Of a DNA stretch of 64,000 nt, positions 26,040 through 34,521 are shown in pieces. The stretch covers positions 124,001 to 188,000 of the forward strand of contig JAVBPJ010000001.1 of NCBI GenBank assembly GCA_031549665.1. The letters are read 5' to 3'. The notes beneath the pieces are model-generated. The model worked only from the letters and a program-made list of their open reading frames with translations, had not been told where the DNA came from and made no database searches. The number at the start of each line of letters is the position of its first letter. Position 1 is the stretch's first letter. The translations under genes and the position numbers were made by a program. This DNA comes from Rikenella sp031549665. GTDB lineage: Bacteria; Bacteroidota; Bacteroidia; Bacteroidales; Rikenellaceae.

Positions 26040-28802
26040 TTAGCTGAGCTTGCGGGCTATTTCGACCTGTTCGTAGCCTTCGATGATGTCTCCGACTTTG
26101 ATGTCGTTGTAGTTCTCGATGTTCAGGCCGCACTCCAGGTTGGTGCCTACCTCTTTCGCATCGTCCTTGAAGCGTTTGAGCGAACCGAGCTTTCCGGTGT
26201 AGACCACAATGCCGTCGCGGATCACGCGAACGGGGGTAGTGCGGGTGATCTTTCCTTCGCGCACCAGACAGCCGGCCACGGTGCCGACTTTGGTGATTTT
26301 GAAGGTCTCCATCACTTCGACCGAGCAGACGATCTCCTCCTTGGTTTCGGGGGCGAGCATGCCTTCGATGGCGTCTTTGATCTCGTTGATGGCGTCGTAG
26401 ATGATCGAGTAGAGGCGGATTTCGATCTCCTCTTTTTCGGCCAGTCTGCGCGCGGTGGACGAGGGACGTACCTGGAAACCGATGATGATGGCGTTCGAGG
26501 CGGCGGCCAGCAGTACGTCCGATTCGGAAATCGGACCCACGGCCTTGTGGATGACGTTCACCTGCACCTCTTCGGTCGAGAGCTTGATGAGCGAATCGGT
26601 CAGGGCTTCGATCGATCCGTCCACGTCGCCCTTGATGATGATGTTCAGTTCGCGGAAGTTGCCCACGGCGATCCGGCGGCCGATTTCGTCGAGGGTGATG
26701 TGTTTTTGGGTGCGGAGTCCCTGCATCCGTTGCAGTTGCTCGCGTTTGCCTGCGATTTCGCGGGCCGACTTGTCGTCGTCCATCACGTTGAAGTTGTCGC
26801 CGGCCTGCGGGGCGCCGTTCAGGCCCAGCACCACCACGGGGGTGGCGGGGGGGGCTTCGTCGATGCGGTGTCCGCGTTCGTTGAACATGGCTTTCACGCG
26901 GCCCGAGTAGATGCCCGAGAGCATCACGTCGCCCACGCGGAGGGTGCCGTTGCTCACCAACACGGTGGCTACGTAGCCGCGCCCTTTGTCGAGCGACGAC
27001 TCCACGATGGTGCCGGCGGCGTGGCGGTCGGGGTTGGCTTTCAGGTCGAGCAATTCGGCTTCGAGCAGTACTTTTTCGAGCAGCTTGTCGACGTTGAGGC
27101 CCGACTTGGCGGCCACTTCCTGCGATTGGTATTTGCCTCCCCAGTCTTCCACCAGGTAGTTCATCGCGCTGAGTTGCTCTTTGATCTTTTCGGGGTTGGC
27201 CGAGGGCTTGTCGATTTTGTTGATGGCGAACACGATGGGTACGCCAGCGGCCGAGGCGTGGTTGATCGCTTCGACGGTTTGGGGCATCACGCTGTCGTCG
27301 GCGGCGATGATGATGATGGCTACGTCGGTTACCTTGGCCCCGCGGGCCCGCATGGCGGTAAAGGCTTCGTGGCCGGGGGTGTCCAGGAAGGTGATGCGGC
27401 GGCCGTCGTCCATCTTCACGCTGTAGGCGCCGATGTGTTGGGTGATCCCTCCGGCTTCGCCTTCGATGACGTTGGTTTTGCGGATGTAGTCGAGCAGCGA
27501 GGTCTTCCCGTGGTCGACGTGTCCCATTACGGTAACGATCGGGGGGCGGGATACCAGGTCTTCGGGCTTGTCTTCCTCTTCGACGATTGATTCCTGAATT
27601 TCGACTCCGACGAATTCAACCTTGTATCCGAACTCTTCGGCGACGATGGCCAGGGCCTCGGCGTCGAGCCGCTGGTTGATCGAAACCATCAGCCCGAGGT
27701 TCATGCAGGCGGTGATGACTTCGGTTACGGGAACGTCCATCATCCGGGCCAGGTCGCTCACGGTTACGAACTCGGTTACCTGGATCGTGCTGCGGTCGCG
27801 TTCCTGACGCTCCATCTCTTCGGCCATGCGGCCTTGTACGGCGTCGCGTTTGTCGCGGCGGTATTTCGAGCTTTTCGACTTGCCGCCCTTGTTGGTCAGG
27901 CGGGCCAGGGTGTCTTTGATCTGTTTTTGTACCTCTTCGTCGCTGACGGCTTCGCGTACTACGGGACGGGGGCCTTTGGGTTTGGGGCCTCCGCCGAACC
28001 GTTTGTCGCCGCCCTGGCCGGGGCCTCCGGCGGGACGCGGCGGACGCGGGGTGTTCGGCGTTGCGGGCGCGTTGGCTACGTCGACCTTGGCGGTCTTCAG
28101 GCGGGCGCGCTTCCCTTTCTCTCCCGGGCGGCTGTAGACGGGAAGTTCCATCTTGCCCAGGATTTTGGGGCCGGAGAGTTTTTCGGTCTCGTTGGCGCGG
28201 AAAAGTTCGGGCTGAGCCGCAGGCGTTGCTGCCGGTGCGGGGGCTGCTTCCGGCGCCGGAGCGGGCGTTGCCGCAACGGGTTCGGCTTTCGGAGCCACGG
28301 GTTCGGGCGCGGGCGCCGCCGCTTGGGGGCGGGGAGCCGCCTCGGGGGCCGGAGCGGGCTTGGGCGCGGGCGCTACTTCGGGGGCTGCGGGTGCGGCCTT
28401 CGGGGCCGTTTTCGGAGCTTCGGGTTCGGCCTTTGGCGCGGGCGCGGCGGGCTTGGGCTTGTCGAGGTCGATCTTACCCAGGATTTTGGGACCTCCGAGC
28501 GTTTCAACGGGAGGGGTATAGAGGGGTTTGGGTGCGGGGCGCGGGGCCTCGGCTACGGGTTCGGGATGCAGGGCTACACTCTCTTTGGCAGGACGGATGC
28601 GTTCCCGAATGTTGATCTTTTCGACGTTTTTCCCGCCGAACTCCTCTTCGATCAGTTCCACAACCCGGCCTTCCAACTGGGTGTTGGGGCCGTTGTCGAT
28701 TTTGATCCCCTTCTTTTCGAGGAATTCCACGATGGTTCCCGTGCCGACGTTGTATTGTCGAGCCACGCCGCTAAGTCGGACTTTTTTCTGTTCTACTGCC
28801 AT
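26040..28802 (-). CDS. infB: Translation initiation factor IF-2
   Basis: IF-2 brings fMet-tRNA to the 30S subunit and hydrolyses GTP at subunit joining. The 920-residue product has an N-terminal IF2_N segment (MAVEQKKVRLSGVARQYN), a long Pro/Ala/Lys-rich linker (~80-240), a second IF2_N domain (VTVSDLARMMDVPVTEV), the G domain with GHVDHGKT (G1), DTPGHEAF (G3) and NKIDKP (G4), and the C-terminal domains. The linker is bracketed by two copies of a short motif, GPKILGK, at roughly residues 103 and 212. It is the last gene of the rimP-nusA-infB operon. Confidence 0.97.
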   Translation of the reverse strand: MAVEQKKVRLSGVARQYNVGTGTIVEFLEKKGIKIDNGPNTQLEGRVVELIEEEFGGKNVEKINIRERIRPAKESVALHPEPVAEAPRPAPKPLYTPPVETLGGPKILGKIDLDKPKPAAPAPKAEPEAPKTAPKAAPAAPEVAPAPKPAPAPEAAPRPQAAAPAPEPVAPKAEPVAATPAPAPEAAPAPAATPAAQPELFRANETEKLSGPKILGKMELPVYSRPGEKGKRARLKTAKVDVANAPATPNTPRPPRPAGGPGQGGDKRFGGGPKPKGPRPVVREAVSDEEVQKQIKDTLARLTNKGGKSKSSKYRRDKRDAVQGRMAEEMERQERDRSTIQVTEFVTVSDLARMMDVPVTEVITACMNLGLMVSINQRLDAEALAIVAEEFGYKVEFVGVEIQESIVEEEDKPEDLVSRPPIVTVMGHVDHGKTSLLDYIRKTNVIEGEAGGITQHIGAYSVKMDDGRRITFLDTPGHEAFTAMRARGAKVTDVAIIIIAADDSVMPQTVEAINHASAAGVPIVFAINKIDKPSANPEKIKEQLSAMNYLVEDWGGKYQSQEVAAKSGLNVDKLLEKVLLEAELLDLKANPDRHAAGTIVESSLDKGRGYVATVLVSNGTLRVGDVMLSGIYSGRVKAMFNERGHRIDEAPPATPVVVLGLNGAPQAGDNFNVMDDDKSAREIAGKREQLQRMQGLRTQKHITLDEIGRRIAVGNFRELNIIIKGDVDGSIEALTDSLIKLSTEEVQVNVIHKAVGPISESDVLLAAASNAIIIGFQVRPSSTARRLAEKEEIEIRLYSIIYDAINEIKDAIEGMLAPETKEEIVCSVEVMETFKITKVGTVAGCLVREGKITRTTPVRVIRDGIVVYTGKLGSLKRFKDDAKEVGTNLECGLNIENYNDIKVGDIIEGYEQVEIARKLS

Positions 28803-28862
28803 TTGTCTCTCTGCTGTTTTCCTCTGGTTGAGTGGGTGGTTGGTGCGCCGGTCGCACCGGGG

Positions 28863-30101
28863 TTATTCGAATTCGGAACGGAGGATACGGAGTACCTCTT
28901 CGATGGTCTCCATCTCCAGATCGGTTCGTTTGGCCAGGTCGGCGGGTTCCTGTTCGAGGACGCGCTTGGCGGTGTCCAAACCGATTTTTTGGAACTGTTC
29001 GATGATCCAGGGTTCGATTTCGTCGCTGAATTCGGTGAGTTCCACGTCTTCTTCGTCTTCGGCGACGGTTTCGCGGTACACGTCGATGTCGTAGCCGGTA
29101 AGCATGCTGGCCAGACGTATGTTCAGCCCGCCTTTGCCGATGGCCAGCGAAATTTCGCTGGGTTTGAGGTGTACCTCGGCGGTTTTATTCTCTTCGTTCA
29201 GGTTGATCGATACGATTTTGGCGGGGTTCAGCGCGCGTTGGATCAACAGCGAGGGGTTATTGGTGTAGTTGATCACGTCGATGTTTTCGTTGCGCAGCTC
29301 TTTGACGATGCCGTAGATGCGCGACCCTTTCACGCCGACGCAGGCGCCCACGGGGTCGATCCGGTCGTCGTACGATTCGACGGCTACTTTGGCGCGTTCG
29401 CCGGGGATGCGGACGATTTTTTTGATGGTGATCAGCCCGTCGTAGATTTCGGGTACTTCCAGCTCGAAGAGCCGTTCCAGAAACTCGGGAGCGGTGCGCG
29501 AGAGGATGATTTTGGGGTTGTTGTTCACCATTTCGACTTTCGACACGATGGCCCGAACGGTGTCGCCCTTGCGGAAGAAGTCGCTGGGGATTTGCTCGCT
29601 TTTGGGCAGCAGCAGCTCGTTGTCTTCGTTGTCGAGTACGAGCATTTCGCGTTTCCAGATCTGGTATACTTCGCCGGTGATGATTTCGCCCACTTTCTCG
29701 GAGTATTTGGCGAACAGGCTTGCCTTTTCGAGGTCGAGGATGCGCGAGGCGAGGTTCTGGCGGATGGCCAGCACGGTGCGGCGGCCAAAGTCGGCCAGTT
29801 TCACCTCTTCGGCCACCTCTTCGTCGATCTCGTAGGTGGGATCGATCTTTTTGGCGGCGGTCAGGGTGATTTGGGTGTTGGGGTCTTCGAGCTGGTCGTC
29901 GGCTACCACGATGCGGTTGCGCCAGATTTCGAAGTCTCCGCTTTCGGTGTTGATGATGATGTCGAAGTTTTCGTCGCTGCCGTAGGTTTTGGTCAGGACG
30001 CTCCGAAATACCTCTTCAAGCACGCTTACCATGGTGGCGCGGTCGATGTTCTTGAGTTCTTTGAACTCGGCGAAGGTATCAATCAGGTTGATGGTTTCCA
30101 T
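28863..30101 (-). CDS. nusA: Transcription termination/antitermination factor NusA
   Basis: A 412-residue protein with the NusA N-terminal polymerase-binding domain (~1-130), an S1 domain (~135-200, GEVYQIWKREMLVLD), and two KH domains (FLERLFELEVPEIYDGLITIKK region; GVKGSRIYGIVKEL and IGKGGLNIRLASML GxxG loops). It acts at RNA polymerase pauses and rho-independent terminators. The acidic C-terminal repeats of E. coli NusA are absent; a short domain ends the protein. It sits between rimP and infB, an order kept throughout bacteria. Confidence 0.96.
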   Translation of the reverse strand: METINLIDTFAEFKELKNIDRATMVSVLEEVFRSVLTKTYGSDENFDIIINTESGDFEIWRNRIVVADDQLEDPNTQITLTAAKKIDPTYEIDEEVAEEVKLADFGRRTVLAIRQNLASRILDLEKASLFAKYSEKVGEIITGEVYQIWKREMLVLDNEDNELLLPKSEQIPSDFFRKGDTVRAIVSKVEMVNNNPKIILSRTAPEFLERLFELEVPEIYDGLITIKKIVRIPGERAKVAVESYDDRIDPVGACVGVKGSRIYGIVKELRNENIDVINYTNNPSLLIQRALNPAKIVSINLNEENKTAEVHLKPSEISLAIGKGGLNIRLASMLTGYDIDVYRETVAEDEEDVELTEFSDEIEPWIIEQFQKIGLDTAKRVLEQEPADLAKRTDLEMETIEEVLRILRSEFE

Positions 30102-30158
30102 AGGGTTTTGGTCTATGCGGTGGTTGCAGCGACGGTGCCGGCTGCGGTTTTTGGGGAA

Positions 30159-30626
30159 TTATTTGATGTCAAGGTGTTCGCTGGCGGATTTCAACTCGCC
30201 GAAGGGAACGTGCGCTTGCTTGGTTACTGTCTCTTTACGCTTCTTCCCCTCGGGGATTTCGCGCACCTGGTACTCGATGTCGAGGCCTTCGGGGCGGTAG
30301 GCGGTCAGGGTGGCGACTTGCTTTTGTCCGTTTTTGTAGAGCAGGTCGAGCTCTTTTCCCGTTAAACGGCGGAACTGGCGTTCGGTTACCAGGGCGCTGC
30401 CGATGCCGGCCGAGTAGACGGTGAGCGAAAAATCTTCGGCCTCGCGGTCAAGGCTGGCTTCGATGACCCGGCTCAGGGCGGCGCACTGGTCGATGTCGAC
30501 ACGGTTGTCGCTGTCGATCACCACCTCGATGTCGTTCCCGGGGGCGATCTTTACTTCGATCACGAAGAGGTCGCTTCCGGCCAGGTGCGCTTCGGCGGCG
30601 TGCAATATGTTACTTTTTTCAATCAT
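30159..30626 (-). CDS. rimP: Ribosome maturation factor RimP
   Basis: A 155-residue protein needed for 30S assembly. The two-domain RimP fold is visible: an N-terminal alpha/beta part with VDIDQCAALSRVIEASLDRE (the conserved D-C-x-x-L/V-S pattern) and a C-terminal SH3-like part. The ATG at 30626 is used because it gives the conserved N-terminal length; the open frame upstream contains the leader and promoter. It opens the operon with nusA 57 nt downstream. Confidence 0.9.
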   Translation of the reverse strand: MIEKSNILHAAEAHLAGSDLFVIEVKIAPGNDIEVVIDSDNRVDIDQCAALSRVIEASLDREAEDFSLTVYSAGIGSALVTERQFRRLTGKELDLLYKNGQKQVATLTAYRPEGLDIEYQVREIPEGKKRKETVTKQAHVPFGELKSASEHLDIK

Positions 30627-30757
30627 CTCTCTCGGGTATTGCAGGGAGGGTGTGTCGGGAATTCCAGTTCGATATTGGTGCTTCGTCTGATCGACGATCT
30701 CCTCAAAAATGCTGATAAACAGCCTGTTGTGAGTGATTTTTCTGCGACTTTCGAACG

Positions 30758-30780
30758 AAAAAAGGGCTTTCGGCCCTTTT
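30758..30780 (-). promoter_or_regulatory. Terminator-like hairpin in the rimP-nusA-infB leader (candidate attenuator)
   Basis: On the minus strand AAAAGGGC pairs with GCCCTTTT around CGAAA, and the T run continues (six Ts in total). It lies roughly 15-37 nt after the predicted transcription start and about 130 nt before the rimP ATG. NusA modulates intrinsic terminators, so feedback control is plausible. Confidence 0.5.
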
Positions 30781-30801
30781 CGTCTTCCTTGCTCTACGGG
30801 G

Positions 30802-30831
30802 CAAAGGTAGTTTTTTTTCGCCGGAAAGCAA
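30802..30831 (-). promoter_or_regulatory. Promoter of rimP-nusA-infB
   Basis: On the minus strand TTG (30829-30831), a 19-nt spacer and an exact TACCTTTG (30802-30809). Confidence 0.7.
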
Positions 30832-30962
30832 ATTTTCACGGCCTCTTTTCGAAATTGCGGCGGCGGGGCGGACGGCCCCGCTGGCAATTTTGCCCCGGAG
30901 GCGGGGTGGGGATTGCCGGGTTGAAAAACGTGGCGTTGTCGTACAAAGGAAAGAAGGCGGGT

Positions 30963-32171
30963 CTAACCGAAGTTCGTGGTTTCGGTGGTCGTCCGGGTTT
31001 TCTTGCGGATGTCGCTGCCCAGGTATTCGCCCCTGAATTGGGATTTCCAGCGGTGGTCGCACAGGGTGCAGTGGTAGTTCCAGGCGTAGAGCTGGTAGTG
31101 CTTGTACTCGTGGATGTTGATGTTTTCTTCCTCCTCTTCGAATACTTGCGGGGTATCCCGGGTGATCCGGCGGTTGTTGATGTGCCGGTGTTCGTATTCG
31201 ACTTTTACGCCGTCTTTGGTGACCCCTTCGTAGTTGGTGTGGACGGCGTATTGGTGGCAGTTGGGGCAGCGGTAATCGAGCTTGAACCGATTCTCGATGC
31301 CAATCCAAAAAAAGTAGGCGATGGCGGCCGCCCACAACAACAGGACGTACCATCCTTCGATATAGGCCGACAGAAAGAGGGTGAAGTTAAGGATCAAGGA
31401 TCCGGATGCGATGAAGAAGATCGTTCCCAGCGCTTCGTTGCTGGAGGCGCGGTTGTTGAGCATCGACCGCCGCACCCTGACGCAGACAAAACGGGCGACC
31501 ACTGCTCCGATCAGTATCAAGGCCAGCGACCCCCATCGAAAAGTCTCTGTGCGCAGGTTCACGCCGTCGTTTTCTGCGGTCAGCGAGTCGAACACGGGGC
31601 GGGTCAGCGGCTCCAGGATGTTTTCGTCGTAGGGTTTCGAGGTGGGGCGTACGTTTTCCTTCGCGGTTTCGATGTAGGCGTCCGTGGACATGGGAACTCC
31701 CTCGCCTTTGGTTGAAATGCTGAAGTAGAGGGCGTAGCGATCGGGGTACTCACGGTTGAAGGGAAGGATTTCTCCCCGGTGGTAGGTGTGGCTGTAGGTG
31801 TTGTCCAATTTCGAGAGGGTGAGTACCACCGAATCGGCCACCACCTCAAACGAGGCGTAGGGTTGGTCGTTTCCTTGCAGTTCGTCGAAGTAGGGGAGTT
31901 CGCTGATGCGCACGTACCCGGTTTCGTAGGTATTCGCCCGGACGTTGTAGCTGACTTCGGCCCATCCATTCTCTATTAATTTGACATAGAGTGGATTGTG
32001 GTTTTTGTATTGAGGGGGAGGAGCCGGGATGGTGAAAGCGACGAAGCTCGACTCGTCGGGTTTCTCGAACGCGGTAACGTCCTTGTCGGCACGCAGGTAG
32101 CGGCGCACTGCGCCCGCATCGGGCATCGCAAACAGGAGCAACGCGGCAGGCAAAAGCAGGTACTTCAGCAT
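30963..32171 (-). CDS. Exported membrane protein with a C-terminal zinc ribbon, unknown function
   Basis: I do not recognise a family. The 402-residue product has an N-terminal signal peptide (MLKYLLLPAALLLFAM, cut near AGA-V), a ~185-residue extracytoplasmic region that reads like an SH3-type domain (YVKLIENGWAEVSYN, GYVRISELPYF), then two or three membrane segments around residues 210-290, and a C-terminal tail of about 110 residues. The tail has paired CxxC motifs, CPNCH and CTLCD, which would bind one zinc ion. This puts a sensor-like domain outside and a zinc ribbon inside the cell. It stands between lpxA and rimP on the same strand but has its own 5' gap. Confidence 0.7.
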   Translation of the reverse strand: MLKYLLLPAALLLFAMPDAGAVRRYLRADKDVTAFEKPDESSFVAFTIPAPPPQYKNHNPLYVKLIENGWAEVSYNVRANTYETGYVRISELPYFDELQGNDQPYASFEVVADSVVLTLSKLDNTYSHTYHRGEILPFNREYPDRYALYFSISTKGEGVPMSTDAYIETAKENVRPTSKPYDENILEPLTRPVFDSLTAENDGVNLRTETFRWGSLALILIGAVVARFVCVRVRRSMLNNRASSNEALGTIFFIASGSLILNFTLFLSAYIEGWYVLLLWAAAIAYFFWIGIENRFKLDYRCPNCHQYAVHTNYEGVTKDGVKVEYEHRHINNRRITRDTPQVFEEEEENINIHEYKHYQLYAWNYHCTLCDHRWKSQFRGEYLGSDIRKKTRTTTETTNFG

Positions 32172-32241
32172 GGCGGAGTGTATGGATTAGGTTGTCGGGC
32201 CCTTTCCGGCCGGTATCGCGCGGAACATTGGCCGCGCGGGG

Positions 32242-33045
32242 CTACTCAATCTCTTCTCCTTTCAGGCGGGCCTGATAGGGCTTGATCACGCCTCGTTTCG
32301 ACTCGCGGAAGAAGGTCAAGTATTCTTGTTTGAAAGGGCTTTCGGGCAGGGTCTCTTCCACCAGTTGGCACCCCTTTCCGTAGGCGTTCCCCTGTTGGAA
32401 CAGGATCCGGCAGATGTCCTGAATCTGGCCGATTTGCTCGGGGGTGAATCCCCGCCGGTGCAGTCCGACGGTGTTGATGCCCACGTACGAGGCGGGACTG
32501 TGGGCCACTTTCAGGTAGGGGGGTACGTCCTTGCCGACCATCGTTCCGCCCGAGACCATCACGTGCGCTCCAATGCGCGAGAACTGGTGTACGGCGACGT
32601 GTCCGCCAAGGATGGCCCAGTCGCCTACTTCGACCTCGCCGGCCAGCGATACGTTGTTCACCAGCACGCAGTAGTTCCCCACTTCGCAGTCGTGCCCCAC
32701 GTGGGCGTAGGCCATCACCAGGCAGTGGTGTCCCACGGTTGTGCGGCCCCGCGCGGCGGTACCCCGGTTGATGGTGGCGCACTCGCGTACGGTGGTGTAG
32801 TCGCCGATCTCGGCGGTCGACTCCTCGCCCTTGAACTTGAGGTCCTGGGGAATGCCCGCAATGACGGCCCCGGGATGAATGTGGCAGTGCTGGCCGATAA
32901 CGGCCCCGTCGTTGATCACGGCGTGGGGACCGATCCGGGTGTGGTCGCCGATGGTTACTTTGCCTGCGATGTAGGCGAAGGGTTCAACGGTTACGTTTTC
33001 GCCCAGTTTTGCGTCGGGGTGGACGTAGGCCAAGGGGTGTATCAT
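32242..33045 (-). CDS. lpxA: UDP-N-acetylglucosamine acyltransferase LpxA
   Basis: LpxA puts the first acyl chain on UDP-GlcNAc in lipid A synthesis. The 267-residue protein consists of left-handed beta-helix hexapeptide repeats (residues 1-190, e.g. VTIGDHTRIGPHAVI) and a helical C-terminal domain. The catalytic His is His118, in AHVGHDC (His125 in E. coli). It follows lpxC-fabZ by 6 nt, so acylation and the following deacetylation genes are co-expressed. Confidence 0.96.
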   Translation of the reverse strand: MIHPLAYVHPDAKLGENVTVEPFAYIAGKVTIGDHTRIGPHAVINDGAVIGQHCHIHPGAVIAGIPQDLKFKGEESTAEIGDYTTVRECATINRGTAARGRTTVGHHCLVMAYAHVGHDCEVGNYCVLVNNVSLAGEVEVGDWAILGGHVAVHQFSRIGAHVMVSGGTMVGKDVPPYLKVAHSPASYVGINTVGLHRRGFTPEQIGQIQDICRILFQQGNAYGKGCQLVEETLPESPFKQEYLTFFRESKRGVIKPYQARLKGEEIE

Positions 33046-33051
33046 GGGGGG

Positions 33052-34443
33052 TTATTGGTTTTTGGAGATCAGGGCCATCAACTGGGCTTCGGTAACCATG
33101 GTGTCGCCCACGTAGGCTTTGGCGTTCATTTTCACGATGCCGCGGCGGATGGGTTCCGAAAGTTCGAGCGCGAACAGCAGGGTGTCGCCCGGAACTACTT
33201 TCTTGCGGTATTTCACGCCGTCGATGGTCATGAAGTAGGTGGAGTAGTTCTCCGGATCGGGAACGGTACTCAGCGCCAGAATGCCCCCGCATTGGGCCAT
33301 CGCCTCTACCTGAAGCACGCCGGGCATGACGGGTTCTTCGGGGAAGTGTCCCACGAAGAAGGGTTCGTTCATCGACACGTTCTTGATTCCGATCACTTCA
33401 CGCTCGTTCAGGTGCAGGATTTTGTCCACCAGCAGGAACGGGGGGCGGTGCGGAAGGATCGATTTGATTTTGTTGATATCGTACACCGGAGGTACGTTGG
33501 GGTCGTACTTGAAGGGGGGGCGGTCCGGGTTGCGCTTGATGGTTTTGCGGATCAGCTTGGCGAATTCGGTGTTGGCGAGGTGTCCGGGACGGGTGGCGAA
33601 GATTTTCCCCTTGATGCGGCAACCGATCAGGGCCAGGTCTCCGGCCAGGTCGAGCAGCTTGTGGCGGGCGATCTCGTTGTCGAAATGGAGCGACAGGTTG
33701 CTCAGGTACCCCTGGCGGTCGGCGCCGACGTTCTCTTTTCCGAAGAGCTTGCCGATCTTGGCGGCCTCCTCGGCGGGCAGGGGTTTTTCGACGATGACGA
33801 TGGCGTTGTCCAAATCGCCGCCTTTGATCATCCCGCCCGTGATCAGGGGTTCGATTTCGTGCAGAAAGACGAACGTGCGGCAGGGGGCGATTTCGGCTGC
33901 GAAGTCTTCTCCGGAGGTAAAGGTGGCGTATTGCTTGCCGACTACCTGCGAGTTGAAATCGACGTTGACGGCGATCGACAGCTCGTCGTCGGGGTAAGCG
34001 ACTATTTCGACCCCTTTTTCGGGGATCGAGAAAACGGTCTTTTCGGTAATTTCGAAGTACTTGCGGGGAGCGTCCTGCTCGACGACTCCGGCCTGCTGAA
34101 TCAGCTTGGACCACACGCGGGCCGAACCGTCGCAAATGGGGACTTCGGCGCCGTCCACTTCGATCAGGGCGTTGTCTACCCCGGCGCCCCACAGGGCGGC
34201 CATCAGGTGTTCGATGGTGCAAACCGAAGCTTCGCCTTTCTTGATCAGGGTGCTGCGCGAGGTTTGGGTTACGTTCTCGGCCAGCGCGTCGATGGTGGGT
34301 TGCCCGTCGAGGTCGGTGCGGCGGAATTTGATGCCGTGTCCCGCATCGGCGGGCTGTATGGTGAGTTGAACGGGAGCTCCGGTGTGGAGGCCTTTCCCCG
34401 AAAAAGTGACGGGACTACCCAGCGTCCGCTGCTTTTCAGTCAT
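33052..34443 (-). CDS. lpxC/fabZ: Bifunctional UDP-3-O-acyl-GlcNAc deacetylase / 3-hydroxyacyl-ACP dehydratase (LpxC-FabZ fusion)
   Basis: The 463-residue product joins two enzymes. Residues 1-310 are LpxC, the committed step of lipid A synthesis: zinc ligand His79 in TIEHLMAAL, the second zinc site HKLLDLAGDLAL with its DLAG motif. From about residue 320 to the end it is FabZ: ILPHRPPFLLVDKI and the catalytic His and Glu in HFPEEPVMPGVLQVEAMAQ. This fusion is a Bacteroidota hallmark and couples lipid A and fatty-acid synthesis at the same 3-hydroxyacyl-ACP. lpxA follows. No lpxD is next to it. Confidence 0.97.
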   Translation of the reverse strand: MTEKQRTLGSPVTFSGKGLHTGAPVQLTIQPADAGHGIKFRRTDLDGQPTIDALAENVTQTSRSTLIKKGEASVCTIEHLMAALWGAGVDNALIEVDGAEVPICDGSARVWSKLIQQAGVVEQDAPRKYFEITEKTVFSIPEKGVEIVAYPDDELSIAVNVDFNSQVVGKQYATFTSGEDFAAEIAPCRTFVFLHEIEPLITGGMIKGGDLDNAIVIVEKPLPAEEAAKIGKLFGKENVGADRQGYLSNLSLHFDNEIARHKLLDLAGDLALIGCRIKGKIFATRPGHLANTEFAKLIRKTIKRNPDRPPFKYDPNVPPVYDINKIKSILPHRPPFLLVDKILHLNEREVIGIKNVSMNEPFFVGHFPEEPVMPGVLQVEAMAQCGGILALSTVPDPENYSTYFMTIDGVKYRKKVVPGDTLLFALELSEPIRRGIVKMNAKAYVGDTMVTEAQLMALISKNQ

Positions 34444-34464
34444 AAGTTAGGGCTATTTTAGCAA

Positions 34465-34472
34465 CAAAGGTA
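34465..34472 (-). promoter_or_regulatory. -7 box of lpxC/fabZ-lpxA
   Basis: Exact TACCTTTG on the minus strand, 21 nt before the ATG. No -33 TTG. Lies 34 bp from the divergent plus-strand box. Confidence 0.5.
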
Positions 34473-34506
34473 ATAAAAATTAGAATCTCCACCGCCGCTT
34501 TTTTGC

Positions 34507-34514
34507 TAACTTTG
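34507..34514 (+). promoter_or_regulatory. -7 box of the TonB-like gene
   Basis: Exact TAACTTTG ending 7 nt before the ATG at 34522, so the leader would be about absent. No -33 TTG. Confidence 0.45.
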
Positions 34515-34521
34515 CCTCTTG

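Larger units (their letters stand above)
30627..30962 (-). other. Leader and promoter region of rimP-nusA-infB
   Basis: 336 bp with no gene. From the promoter (30802-30831) a leader of about 170 nt runs to the rimP ATG and contains a terminator-like hairpin (30758-30780). The remaining ~130 bp reach the end of the next gene upstream, with no clear terminator for it. Confidence 0.65.

Noticed and set aside
27834..30365. Long plus-strand open frame of 843 codons opposite infB and nusA
   Set aside because: It is the antisense of two certain genes. The GC-rich codons of the real genes keep the opposite frame open. It is Gly/Phe/Asp/Val-rich and has no domain.
32326..34461. 711-codon plus-strand frame over lpxA and lpxC/fabZ
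   Set aside because: Antisense shadow of two well-identified genes.
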